Positions 1-11,039 of a stretch of 64,000 nucleotides of DNA are shown piece by piece. Origin of the DNA: Agarophyton chilense (taxonomy: Eukaryota > Rhodophyta > Florideophyceae > Gracilariales > Gracilariaceae). The notes beneath the pieces were generated by a model that worked only from the letters and a program-made list of their open reading frames with translations, did not search any database and was not told the origin of the DNA. A program made the translations under genes and the position numbers. The first letter of the stretch is position 1; every line of letters starts with the position of its first letter. The stretch lies in the NCBI GenBank assembly GCA_030374765.1, contig JARGXX010000080.1, positions 2,170,001 through 2,234,000 on the forward strand. The letters run 5' to 3'.

Positions 1-1
1 T

Positions 2-598
2 TTGCGCTATCAATGCACCTCCACTTCTCGTAAATATCACTGCGGCTTATTTGGTGCCAGGCATGTGTGTGTTGTGTCGTTACACTCAAACATGGGCGAG
101 AGTAATACTGGCAGTAATCAGGATGCCGAGGCACTGTTGTTTCATCGTGTTTACTTTGGCAAGTTTGACAGCGAAAACGCCCGAAAGCAATTCAAAACTT
201 TTGTTGAACATAGGATTAACAAATCGATTCCACCTATGCTGCAGGTTCTAATTGACATATATCGTTTGTTTCTTGAGAAGTTACAATCATTCGTTGGATC
301 AGGAGGCTTGGTGGAAAGAAAGATACTGGCGGTAGACTAGAAGGAGCTTAGAGATGACAACATTTCGGTATCGAGTGCTGGGTCTTTTGCATCCGACTCT
401 TCGTCTCCGGAAGTCATGAAGCACATGATGCAACTGCTTTCCTGCGTTTCGGATAGCAAAAACGGTTTCAGGGCGAGAGCGTTTGCAAAACATTCAATAT
501 CACGCATAGAGGAATGGAAGAGTGACATTGGCAAGTTCTTTAGCGACTTTGACCAGCTGAAGTGGGTTTACTTCGGACGATGTAAAAAGCGCCGTTGA
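2..598 (+). pseudogene. Unassigned interrupted ORF, partial at the left edge
   Basis: One frame stays open for about 200 codons apart from a single TAG at 338-340. It reads in from the window edge, so the true start may lie outside; the first plausible ATG inside is at 92. The product is hydrophilic and helical, with a Phe/Tyr/Lys-rich part (around LLFHRVYFGKF), then a Ser/Asp-rich linker, then a second helical part ending in a basic tail. I recognise no domain. Two open segments in the same frame separated by one stop suggest a decayed gene more than a chance ORF, but codon evidence is weak. Confidence 0.35.
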
Positions 599-599
599 G

Positions 600-2040
600 G
601 TAAAAGAGGTGGTCAGCACATGAAAACGAAGAAACGGTCTCATAACGGAGGGATGTTACTATTAACTGGCTTGGCGAAACGGTATATTTTGCCAGATCGG
701 GATCTAATTGGGCTTGTTCATCACATGTGATGGGCGGAGAATTACTTGAGTTCCCCCATTTTTTAACCATTTCGGATATCACGGGCCTGCCCCTCTTCCT
801 ACTGCCACGAAAGCTCTCGAGGAATAAGAAGCTATTGGCCGAAGCCCGGAGAATTACTTAGGCAGCTTCACAGGGAGGAAGACCCGAAGAGACTGCAACT
901 AAAACACCTACTCCGATTATGGAGACCGAGACTAGATGCATAGAAGAGCCCCAGAGGAGGCCTGTTATTTTTTTTGGTGCTGGTCCGTTACAGAATGAGG
1001 GGATCTGCTTTTCAATCCTCTGAACTTGGGCCACCGAAAACAAGACCATTCGAGAGGCGAAGGATGACGCAAAGTCTGTAACGTTGTACTATCTGTACAA
1101 AGCCATCAAAGGTCTGTAAGATAGATCCCGGATGGATAGAATCTGTCAAGTCATGGGGAACTATTTGTGCTGCAACTCAAAGATTGAAGTGATTTGAAAG
1201 GGATAGACATGGACACATACATTTCGTATGTGCAGTGCTGGCTAAGTTCGTGTAGTAAGAAGGAAGCGACTTAATTCTGTGAGAAGTTGAACACATTTTC
1301 AATGGACATGTCTTCGAGTTGTAAAAAAACCCCGTAAAACAAATGACAGTACCAAGAATGTCCTAAAAATGGCCGAAAACCCATCCAAAAACTTCACATT
1401 TTCATGTCCCGAGATCTGCCAGAACATGCTGAAATTTCAGCACAAAATGCCGTTTAAAATGTCCGGCAACATATTCAGCATGGCATAGTAGGTCCGAAAA
1501 GTGGGCAACAAGGCCCTTCTTCAAACATATGTCGAGCTACCTGGTAGATTTTCTGTGCATTTATCAGCCTTGGTAGCATCTACAAGAATGTGTCAAGATG
1601 TGGCCAGGTATTTTTCGAAGTAAATCTTCGGAAACTACCAAGGCAGTACCGCAACTGTTCGAGAATAGTACCGAAAATGTGCAAAATCTCACCGTGAGGC
1701 AGCCGGCACATGTTCTGTAGAGGCTTTAATTGTTGCCATTATAGTACAAAACCTATTCTATGGTAGATCACGCCTGGGTAAAGAACAGAAAATGTCATGC
1801 ACAAAGCACAAATCATGACCTTGAAGGCCACTAACATGGCCCGAAACTCCCAAAAGGGACCCATGAACACCCAAAGCGCGATGTACGCAAGTACATTAGA
1901 TTATGGTTTTTACATGTTAGAACTTCTATGTGATCCTGGGAAGAAGGCACGGTGGACGCCAGCACTAAAATGCTTGCGAGAGACTAAATCAATCCAGATA
2001 TGTTAACATTGCTAGTGTCCAGAAAGAAGTACACAACAGA
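600..2040. other. Decayed, mostly non-coding stretch
   Basis: No long ORF is present. From about 652 the plus strand shows short open pieces in one frame (near 652-860 and 880-1020) interrupted by several stops. These could be the continuation of the upstream broken gene. From 1,300 to 1,760 there are pieces rich in Asn/Lys/Met codons without recognisable motifs. I see no repeat shared with the other transposon copies here, so I cannot tell whether this is flank or the far end of the element beginning near 2,061. Confidence 0.3.
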
Positions 2041-2053
2041 AAGTGAAAAAGAT

Positions 2054-2062
2054 ATACTTACC
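2054..2062 (-). other. Consensus 5' splice donor just past the ORF B stop
   Basis: Read on the minus strand the sequence is CAG followed by GTAAGTAT, an ideal eukaryotic donor. It lies a few codons after the TGA that closes ORF B copy 1. Copies 2 and 3 also have an exon ending soon after the shared FKTP motif, so this donor probably marks an authentic exon end and the TGA a later mutation. Confidence 0.5.
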
Positions 2063-2823
2063 TGCCAAGAGAATCGTCTACATCACACCCCAGAGTCATC
2101 GAAACGGCAGGGAGTCTTGAACTTTCTCTTAGGCTCTTTCTTCAACCCTTGATTGAACACTTTCCTCGCTACTCTTTTCCGCGCAGTGTTTGAGGACTTT
2201 TGCTTTTGGCACCTGATCTTCCTCTCCCTCTGTCGCCGATAAAAGCCGTCCTCCACGTCTGAGTCGGATGTCTCATTATCCTGGCTTAAGAAACGCCGCC
2301 GGCCTTTTTCTCGATAGCGAGTTTCTCCTTCAGAATCAGAAACATCTTCTTCACTGCTCTCCTCTTCATCGTCGTCGTTCTCCGCAGACATATTCGATAT
2401 TTCGGAGGAAGATTCTGCTTCCTTGGAACTGCGGTGGTGAACGGGATCTTTCCTAGGCTGCTTCTTGGCTCGCGCGACTTTGCGCTGATGAGAGTCTTGG
2501 GCGTCCTCTTCCGAATATTCGAAAAGTGTGGGTCGCATTAGCTTCTCTTGCCGAGCGCGCTTTCAAGTACACAGGAAAGTTCGAGTCAAACAACTCTATG
2601 TTCCGCCCCATTTGCCTTTGATAGAGGCGGTTGAACACTGCGCGAGCAGAGACCACAATACCTGTTGGAAACCCTGGCTGGACGTTAGCTTTCATCTTTC
2701 TCCGGTCCGATGCCATCGGTATGCGAACAGATCTACGCGAAAGAATGTTACATTCGTTTGTATTCGATTGAACGACCAGTACTGCCCATTTTTCCGGCCC
2801 CTCTGCCACAGGGCCGAATCCAT
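2061..2823 (-). pseudogene. Transposon partner gene (ORF B), copy 1
   Basis: This is the second gene of the CACTA-like element. It probably starts at the ATG complementary to 2,821-2,823, because the first residues (MDSALWQRGR) resemble the start of copy 2 (MNGVIGQSAR). An N-terminal motif follows, F-P-T-G, then A-R-A-V-F-N-R-L-Y, then a FPV segment, all matched in copy 2. Two frame changes (just after the start and near 2,545) lead into a long acidic Ser/Asp/Glu run, a basic run and a KRKFKTP motif also found in copies 2 and 3. A TGA at 2,083-2,085 ends the frame 21 nt before a perfect splice donor. The charged tail suggests a nuclear, perhaps nucleic-acid-binding, protein; that is inference. 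Confidence 0.6.
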
Positions 2824-3436
2824 TTCGCTATGACGCTTGGAGCGAGACGCTCCTTTGCATTTCCTAGTTCACGGCGCTGTCATCTGTGAAGTGGTTCGGA
2901 TTCCTGGCACTCCTGATGTTCCTGAGAGAAGTGAAGTGAACCAAGATGTTAGAATGAACAAATAGAATCGATGGGAAAGCATCCAGATGAATGCCTATAA
3001 CTTGTGTAAACACGTAATCGAGAAGATATTAGAGACCAACAAGACCTACGGAAACTGGTACCTGCCCGAGATATCGGGTTAAGAAGAACGTTGCACTCAG
3101 GAGATAGTGTGGAAAGACGAAAATGGTGCCCCCGTAAAACAGATAACGGAGAGAAGTGGTCTTCCGGAAGAGAGGAGCGGGAAGAGCAAATAAACCGCCT
3201 CGTATACCAAGTGAAAAGTGTGAATTAAGAGAAAAGTTACGGACTTTTAGAATTTCCAGTTTTAGAGAAAATCGGATCAGGACTTTGAGCTCATTCTGCA
3301 AACCCAGAAAGCCAGTAGAAGTCTTGGGAGTCAGCAGAAATCTAACATCGATATTTCATTGAATAACGTGAAAGACGCCGACAAAGACTTAGACGTCGAT
3401 CATACCCTGCATTCTTATCATAGTTTTCAAATCGTC
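2824..3436. promoter_or_regulatory. Intergenic region between divergent transposon genes, copy 1
   Basis: This 613-base interval separates the starts of ORF B (minus) and the transposase (plus). The two genes point away from each other, so the interval would have to carry both promoters. Short ORFs inside it have no recognisable motif. Copy 2 has the equivalent interval, about 1,064 bases long and in mirror orientation. No obvious TATA box is asserted; the promoter role rests on gene arrangement only. Confidence 0.4.
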
Positions 3437-6400
3437 ATGTCAGGGGCAAGAGAAAGGAAACGGTGTCGCCGGGAGATATCTTCTCATAGCAGAAGCGTTA
3501 CGTTTTCGAACGATGACGACCAAGAAGAATTAAACCAAAATGAGGAGGAGGACACAAACGAGATGCAGGGAAGGAGACCTTGTAGGTGGCAAGGCAGAGA
3601 CCAAATCATTCGGGTTGAGCCATTTGTGTTAAGTATACCAGTAGTCTCCCGGTGTGTAGACAATGCTAACTCACAGGACGCAGAGAAATTCCCATGACAT
3701 GAAAATGCGGTCCCAGAACATGAGCGATTGGAAGAACCGCAACAAGATTCAGGTCTCGATGTAAGGGATGCTTCTGAACTGAGAGGAGCACATGATTTTG
3801 GCGCTGTTGCTGGAGTTGAAGCGTGCTGTGATGAAATAGAAATGATGTCCGACGGCATTGCAAGCGAATAGTTTGCTACTTCAAGCGTTTCCAATCCGTA
3901 CCCCAAAAATGCTGAGGCCAATCCAAAGATGGTTCAGTTCAAGTGACTTGCTTGCGTAATCTACGCGGGCGAGCTCACGAATGTTTTGCAAAGAGCCATG
4001 GAGATGCTTATAAAAATTCCTCCAATAAGTGCTCCATTCCATTATCGAACTATGATCACTTCTGCCATAAGCCAGTCTGGCATTTCTAAATCATACGTGC
4101 TAATATGCCCAAATTGACACGCAGCTCAATCCGAGAGGCTCCATTTAGCTTCCACATGTCCCGTTTGCGATTGCAATTTGAAGAAGGGCAATGAGAAGTT
4201 TTGGTTCTTGAGACCTTCATCAGCATTGAAAGGACTTTGTAGCTCCAGTAATTCACTGAAAGCTTTCCTTGAAGGTTGTATGAGAGCGAAGAAGTCAATT
4301 TCCGAAGATAAAGCGAAGACTGCAGTTCATGATTACTCTCCTGGCAACATGCTTGTTCGAAATCACGCCGATAAGCTTTTCAACTGGGACAATGACGGGA
4401 AGGAAATCATCTTGTTCCTCACAATTTCCACTGGTGGCTTCGAGTGTACAAGAAATCGCAAAGGGGAAACTATATCATCGTGGCCAGTTGTATCCAGTGT
4501 GCTGACCTTTCCTCCTATGTTGCGGAGCCAAGCATCCAATCAAATCGTATTTGGAATCATTCCAGCTTCTCACGATGCAGATAACTTTGACACGATCATA
4601 AGCGAGATCTTTCTGGATCTGGAAAGCCCTAAAAGTGGTATCTTGATATCATGGGGCGATGGTAAGCTGCGGAGATTGAGAGCATTCATGGTGTATTTCA
4701 CAGCAGACTGGCCTGCGGCCTCAAAAGTGTTGGGTTACGTAGGGCACACGGGCAGTGTCTTTTGCAGATTCTGCTTGAAGAAACGTGTGTTTCTCAAGGA
4801 ATATAAATGTCTTTGTGCTGTTCCAAATATTGATCCCAAGAGCATCAAAAGTGTCATCAAAAGAAGCCGGTCCTATAAAACTGGCGACGTCATTAACTCT
4901 GAATGTGGTACCAGACGATCGGGGTTGGATGTTGTGTCCACTTGGAAGGCAATTGGATCTTCCAGAACACACGAAAGGTTTCGAAATCAACTCATCAAGT
5001 CCACAGGAATAAAGCAAGCGTCATGCTTGAAAGGAGTTTCCATCGACTACGTTCTACTCTTTCCTATATGATGTTATGCACATGCTTCTGCTTGGCTGGG
5101 AAAAGCATGTCCTGTGCCTTTTGACCGGTACACATCCCCAACATGCGAGGTCTTGCGCTTTTCCAAAATATTTCATACCCCAGCAAACTTTTCAGAACAT
5201 CAATGAGGCCATGAAGTGGTCATGTGCTAGAATACCATCTTCGTGGGGTCGATCCCCTTTATCTCTTCACAATCTTTCGAAATACAAAGAAGAGGATTTG
5301 AAACGGCATGCTGACTTCTACCTGCTTCCATTTTCCCACAAGTTCAATGTCCACAGGAACACTCTACTTATTTTGAGACGCACATTCGATATGATATCCC
5401 TAAGTTTTGGATACAATACTACCCTGAGTTGCGTCCAGCAATTGAAAGTTATAGTGAAAAAAGCGTATGCGAGATTCGTCGACTTGTTTGACAGCAATGG
5501 TACTCATTCGTACTGCTTGGCACCAACCACCCATGCAATTCTTCACCTTCCACAACTACTTCGAGAATGTGGCCCTCTTCCTATTACATCCCAATTTTTT
5601 GTTGAACAACATCTAGGGGATATCGAGCGAAGAATTAAAAAAACATCGAGTCTCACAACTCATCTATTTCACAAGAACTTCAAACCTCTAGCGTTAAAGA
5701 TTACAAACGATTGGAAATCTCCTCCTTGCGAAAGACCAGTACCCGCTTGGACCGAAACGAGCTCGATCCTAATGAAAACGACAAAAACCATGAGTAGTAA
5801 ACCCGCGTTCCATACTAGTGATCAATTTTTTTGGGGCTGTAGGTGGAGAGATTCGAATACGGAAGTGTCGGAAAAGTGCTGTGAAACTGTTTGTCCGAGA
5901 GAACTTTCCCACCTACTCCAATGATTTTGTCATCACGTCTGCAAGATGCTTCAAGAAGTTGAGGGGTACCAAAGAATCACAGCAATTCGTGGTTGAGAGC
6001 AAGGCCGCCCAAATTATTCGTTCTCGACATCCGGGACGCAATTCCCGCCAGAAGTTCTGCATTGGCGCCGAATTTGATCCGGTATCAGACGAATCTTTCT
6101 GTTCAAAATCTCCTGCCATTACAGCTCCACAACCATAGAAACTCAAACACTTGTACTATGGTAGCGCCAAAGATATCATAGAAGTTACTGTCGAGGTTGG
6201 ATCCATGCGGGTAATGACGGCATTTTTGGAGGTAAACTGGCCGTACGGTGTACGAGAAGATGAGATTTTTGATCTTGTGTACACATATAAGAAAGGCAGT
6301 GGAAAAACCACCACGGAAGCCGCTGTTTGTATTCAAAGACTCGTAGGATTTTTTGATATTCAAGGCCGACGTTACTACCTCAATCCAATTCGAATCGAAG

Positions 6401-6456
6401 ATCAAGCGGGGAGAAAGGTAGAGCTACAAGGAGTAGCCAAAAGGACCAGCCGGTGA
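3437..6456 (+). pseudogene. CACTA-like (Tnp2-family) transposase, copy 1
   Basis: The product would have been a DNA-transposon transposase of roughly 1,000 residues. From the ATG at 3,437 one frame runs to 5,071 with four in-frame stops (3,695, 3,869, 3,944, 4,115). An extra base near 5,068, inside the F-P-Y-D-V-M-H motif, shifts the frame to 5,076, and another shift near 5,820 leads to the C-terminal part, which has a stop at 6,136. Visible parts in order: an acidic Arg/Ser-rich N-terminus; a zinc ribbon (CPN...H...CPVC, with one Cys codon now TGA at 4,115); the Tnp2 core with WGDGKLRRLRAF and GHTGSVFCRFC; the P-Y-D-V-M-H-x-L-L-L-G-W motif; the G-P-L-P-x-x-S-Q-F-x-V-E region; and a C-terminal domain ending RRYYLNPI. 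Family assignment follows the Transposase_21/Tnp2 motif pattern. Confidence 0.85.
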
Positions 6457-7440
6457 TGATTGTTTCCCAATCCGAAAAGGTCGACTCCACAGTAGGGTAC
6501 AAGATCACACATGGCAAACTGAAGGTATTATAACTCATGTAGATCATTTTCAACGGGTTGAAAATAGCCTGGATGTATAAAAGATGATTCATAGTAGGAG
6601 CTGCTCATCCTCGTTCTTGTCTCCTGGAGGTACCAAAGCCTTTTCCAGCTTTGAAATAACCTGATGAGCATGCTTCATGATTTACTTCGATGCTTCAGAT
6701 TGAGAATTTGTATGACATGTGCTTATTGTATCTCCATTCAAAAGAGCAACGCATGCACCCCAGAAAAGGAAAATGGCGTCGTGGCATATGGTGAAACACG
6801 ACCACTTTTGAAAGGGTGTATCATTCCGCAGCAAAGAACAACAACATTATGATGGGTACCTTATTATAGCATGCAAAGCTTTCTTGACCATTGACGAACA
6901 GGTTCATGACCTCCACTTGCATGGAGTGACACAGGAACAGGCGTCCCATACCAGTGCGCACTTTTTCCATTTCGGAGTAAGGTATTCAGACCTCCTTTCC
7001 TTCCGATGAACTACATTAGGGGTTATATTCATTTTTTCGAGGACAAAGGGGGCACTTGCACCGCGGTGGCCAGCGGGCGATACCAGAGGTTTGCGAGAGA
7101 GGTGACGAGGTGAAGAAGAAGACGCTTCTGTGCATGGTGACGGAGTGTGATGGCCTCCTGGAGACTAACTTGATACGCACAATCCTTTCAAAACGCTCAA
7201 AACTTTCGTACAAACATTCCCTCATTCACCCTTTTCTCGGTACAAAAAAGATCTGACCGCTTCGTGCTCGCGAGATTTCACGGCTCTTTTTGGTCTTACA
7301 AGGGCCGTCTGTGGGAACTACAAATATGTTAACTTCAAATCTTGATGTGCTCCACCTCGCACCAGAGCGCCTAATAGCAACATTCGCTGCGCTGGTGCTC
7401 CACTGACAAGTGCCTCATCAGTAGTGAAATACACGCACGC
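6457..7440. other. No supported gene
   Basis: This stretch follows the transposase stop and may contain the right end of transposon copy 1. ORFs here are short and without motifs. Around 7,016-7,256 both strands are open for about 70 codons but neither translation resembles a known domain. I see nothing I can name. Confidence 0.3.
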
Positions 7441-7441
7441 C

Positions 7442-8378
7442 CCAACGATCCGTTGCGCTGCTCAAATTGCGCCGTCGTGACGCCGACACAGTTTGCCGCA
7501 CGTCGTCATGAGGCGGATATGGAGGCGTGATCAGCGGCGTGTACATCAAGGTCACGCTCGCTGGAAAGTGATTTTCCTCCGGCCTCCGCTCGACCACAAT
7601 CTGCGACGCTTTCTGAGTGAGAAGTTCGGGCTGGATCGCCGTCAAGGAACAGATCGCTCTGAACGAAAGAATCGCTCCCAGCACAGGGATCGCTCCCAAG
7701 GCAAGTATGGTTCTGGGGATCGCTCGTGCGAGTGAGCTGCGGGTGATGACAGGTCGAAGCAGAGGACAGGGTTTGGAGGCGCGTGGCCTCGTTTGAGTGA
7801 CCTTAGTGACTGGGATAGTAACAGTTCTCGCAAAAAGGAAGAAGGACGCGACAGCTTTGAAAAAAGTAAACACAAGCCGTCAATGGGCAACGCAGACATA
7901 GCGGATAAAAACTCCAGGGATCGGATAGGATCATCTTTCAAGACCGATGCCGCAAAAAGGAAGGACATGGCTACAAAATCTCGTCCGGACGACGTCTCAC
8001 AAAAGTGGGGCTGGGGGGATGGCCAGAACGATGTCCAGGAAGGTAATTGATCCCGCCTTTCGGAACACAGGCCTGCCAAAACGTCAGAATCAAGGTATGG
8101 GCGCGCCAGCTTGAAGTACCTGGTAGATAGCAAGGACGATGTGCCTCCCCCGCTCTCGCGGAAGAACGACGCAACGCAGCCCGAAACAATTCAGACGCCC
8201 CTCCGCTCGTCACAAAAAGCTCGCCGGGCTCCGAGAGCAAGCACGCCGAGCGGCGCACGCAGGCGTCATGATCGCTTTGATACGTTGCATTAAGAAGGTC
8301 AAGCATGAGATGCGTGAGTTCTGCATCCAAAGGAGGGCCCCCAAAAGGGTGGGTTCTCTTCCTTCCGGATATCTCTAG
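7442..8378 (+). pseudogene. Arg/Ser- and Lys-rich gene broken by TGA codons
   Basis: One frame reads from 7,442 to 8,293 with only three interruptions, TGA at 7,478, 7,733 and 8,048. The product is strongly hydrophilic: a segment rich in Asp-Arg-Ser/Gln repeats (7,640-7,735), then a Lys/Asp/Ser-rich part, then a Trp-Gly-rich spot near 8,010. From about 8,195 an overlapping frame gives a better helical, coiled-coil-like continuation (KKLAGLREQARRAAHAGVM) to 8,378, so a frameshift is likely. RS-rich composition is typical of eukaryotic RNA-processing proteins, but I recognise no RNA-binding domain and assign no function. Confidence 0.4.
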
Positions 8379-8384
8379 CTCACG

Positions 8385-9560
8385 TCGGACTGTTCAAGAC
8401 GCACTCCGCAACCGTCGCCGGTGGATTATGAAGTGAACGAGACTCGGGCAAGGTTTACATTTAAACCGGACTGTCCAGTTCCGGCACTGAAGGTACCCAG
8501 ACCAATACCCAGCGTAGTTTGCACAATTCATGAGTAGACGATTCTGGAAGATATAAGGGCATTAAATCTTCCAGAAATAGATTGTTGTAAACGGAAGTTG
8601 TTTTGTATCGCAATCTAGTGTCCTTTCAGACCTAGTGTCTCTACTGTTTGGGTTGGTTGCAAAGCTCATTTCGTGATTGATATATGGGTTTGGTTCGTTC
8701 TGTAGTTGAGAGCGCGAACTTGACAAGAACTTCTGCATGAGAGGAAACCATTTCTGCTGGAACAGAGCTTGCAAAATGAAACAAATAGCAGATTTGTGAA
8801 CAGCTTCTCACACTTGTTTCTGAAAAGCGAAAGTGCAGAAAAAATGTCTCCGATATTGCTGCGGTGGCAACGACGACGAAGTACAAGACCCGAGGCAGGT
8901 GGGAAGAGAGGCGCGCAAGCCTCCCACGGGGTCTCACATGGCGAGGGCAGCTCAATTGGCGAGACTAGCGCGGGCGGAGCGGCGCAGACCAGCAGCGACT
9001 GAGTGGCAATGCGCGTCAGACGCGCGGAAGCGTACATTGGGTGGAGGGATGACGGGAGAGGGGGCGGATGGGGGCATGCTGAAGGGGAGGCCCGCGTGCT
9101 GCGGTGCGAGCGTGGTGACCTTTTTGGCGGGGGAAGAAGAGGGAGGGGCCCCAAGTCGCTTGGTGTTTCGGGGGTTGGGGAGGTGGGGGCGGACGCGAGC
9201 AGTGGCTTTCGAATCGAAAGCATGGGTGGACAAGTACAGCTGCGCGGCACACGACACACGTTGCAAATGAGTCGGCGCTGACCGGGCACACTAAGACCAA
9301 TTTTAAACGTCTCATTTTTTCAGGCGTGTGGCTGGGCTGCAACGTTCAGTACGACTTTCAGCCAATGCCGCGTTGTGAGATGTGCTGTATGCACTGCTAT
9401 GAATACTGAGCAGCGGGTGGAACTCTGTGCTTAGCACAAGGGCAGGGCACTGCGCGCGGCTCGTTCACGCCCTGGCTCACGACCTGGCCCACGTGCTCGC
9501 CTCTGTTTGAACGGCAAATGACTACAGAATGGCACGCGGGCAACGCTGTCTTCATGCCTC
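8385..9560. other. GC-rich stretch with low-complexity open frames
   Basis: From about 8,870 to 9,260 the plus strand is very G-rich (runs such as gggcggatgggggcatg), so several frames on both strands stay open by composition alone. The longest is a minus-strand frame of 207 codons (8,666-9,289), which is Pro/Ser/Arg-rich low-complexity sequence. None shows a conserved motif. It marks a compositional island; I do not call a gene. Confidence 0.35.
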
Positions 9561-10885
9561 CACCGTGCCGGCTGCGCACATGCCCATGTTCTTCAGCAGC
9601 CTCTTGCGTACTACAGCGGTGAGCGTAGTCACCATAGTATGACCGGGTATTCTCGCCCTGCCCATCGCACTGCACGCAGTCGGTCACTGCCTACTCGTGC
9701 TGCTGTTCACATTCAACCTGCTTACACAGCTCGGAGTCACCGTTGCCACTAGAGGGCTTTTGCAACGCGCATACTATGCACCTTATGAAGCTGTGGACTA
9801 TCAGCCCGTTGATTCGTACACGCAGTCGCATTTGAGCCAGCTGACTTCCCTGCAATCGCTGGCGGCGCTTTTCATCCCGTACCATTGGTACACGCCGGCG
9901 TGATGGCTTTATGTTTCCGTCGGTGGATGCCATCACTGGGCCGCAGGCGAACTTTGCGCTCACTACCCTTCTGGGTAGATTGCCCATCCAATTGCTGGCA
10001 GAGGTGTGTTTGCTGGTATCATCCCTGCTCATAACGCTGGCATACCAGAAACTCTTGCCGTCCCTCACAATGGGCACCATCGCTAAGGAGTGGTACTCAT
10101 TGTCTTCATCTCACTCATGCTTACACGAGGGTTGGCCATTCGTCAGCCGGCACTAACTCATGGAAGCTCTTGCAACCAGATGATCCCCTACTAATAGGTG
10201 CCATAACCTTCAGTGGTGTCCTAATACAGACGATCAGTGCCCTTGATACCAATAATGGAGAGGGCGAGATCTCATGTCATTGTTGCACTTTCGACAGTAT
10301 CTGTACAAGCCTTTCCAACTCGTATTGCAAAATTAACAAGATCTTCATTATGATCGGGTTTTCTTCGATTTTCCAAACCACGTGTCCCAGCAAATATGGA
10401 TGCAATGGGATTGATACTGGCTTCCTGAACTGTTTGATGCTGACGATAACAGCGAATTACCGTACCATGCGCCGCTTCTGTTTCAATAGTTTTAACATTG
10501 TCATGTTAACTGGGACGGCACGCGTGGGCAAGCGCCCGAGACGCGTCCCGTCCGTCCCGCACAATCCACTTTGCACTCCGAGTCCAACATCACCGCACGG
10601 GCTGGCGCATGTGGGGCTGCCGTTGCACACGCTCATCCTTTCTTGGCCAACTATCTCTTTGTTAAGTTGGGCACCGACGTCGTCAATCTGCACGCGCTGG
10701 ACATGACTCTCGCGAAAACCGCTAAAACCGATCTTCCCGCTGAAATGGGAACAAGGACCACACTCTTCTATCAACACCATGCGCGAGTGAACACCACTCA
10801 GATGCTCCACAGCATCATGAACAGTTCCACGCACGTTATGCAAGCGTTGGCCGAATGGAACAGGGGAGAAGTTGTTGATGATTGA
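9560..10885 (+). pseudogene. Unassigned GC-rich coding remnant with membrane-like segments
   Basis: A plus-strand frame from about 9,590 to 9,903 gives two hydrophobic stretches (around LALPIALHAVGHCLLVLLF) followed by a polar Tyr/Gln/Ser part. A second open piece at 9,911-10,156 is also hydrophobic. The last part (10,571-10,885) is a soluble Thr/His/Asn-containing sequence ending NRGEVVDD. The pieces lie in different frames, so if they are one gene it is frameshifted or spliced. High GC can keep frames open by chance. No family is recognised. Confidence 0.3.
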
Positions 10886-11039
10886 CCAATGCGCTGCTGG
10901 AGTTGACGACAACCCCAGGCACTCTACAGCTCATACATTTCATTTCAATATATATTTATCAAACATTCTAACCCTTCTTAACTAACCAACCCTTCCCTCG
11001 ACCGGGACCCTGGGTTGGGCTTCCCTGTTTGTTTCTCCC

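Larger units (their letters stand above)
2061..6456. mobile_element. Two-gene CACTA-like DNA transposon, copy 1
   Basis: ORF B (minus) and the transposase (plus) are transcribed away from each other. The same pair in the same relative arrangement, but inverted, occurs at 17,766-23,740. The coordinates cover only the coding core. I could not find terminal inverted repeats or target-site duplications by eye, so the true ends are unknown and probably lie outside this span. Confidence 0.65.

Noticed and set aside
5818-6138. Separate small gene after the transposase
   Set aside because: The frame continues into the 6,151-6,456 segment with a single stop and aligns with the expected C-terminal domain of the transposase, so it is part of that gene.
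7442-8293. Reassigned TGA codon (recoding) in the Arg/Ser-rich gene
   Set aside because: The other broken genes in the window contain TAA, TAG and TGA with clear frameshifts, so ordinary decay is the simpler explanation.
8666-9289. 207-codon minus-strand ORF
   Set aside because: It is Pro/Ser/Arg low-complexity sequence caused by a G-rich plus strand. Several frames on both strands are open over the same bases and no motif is present.
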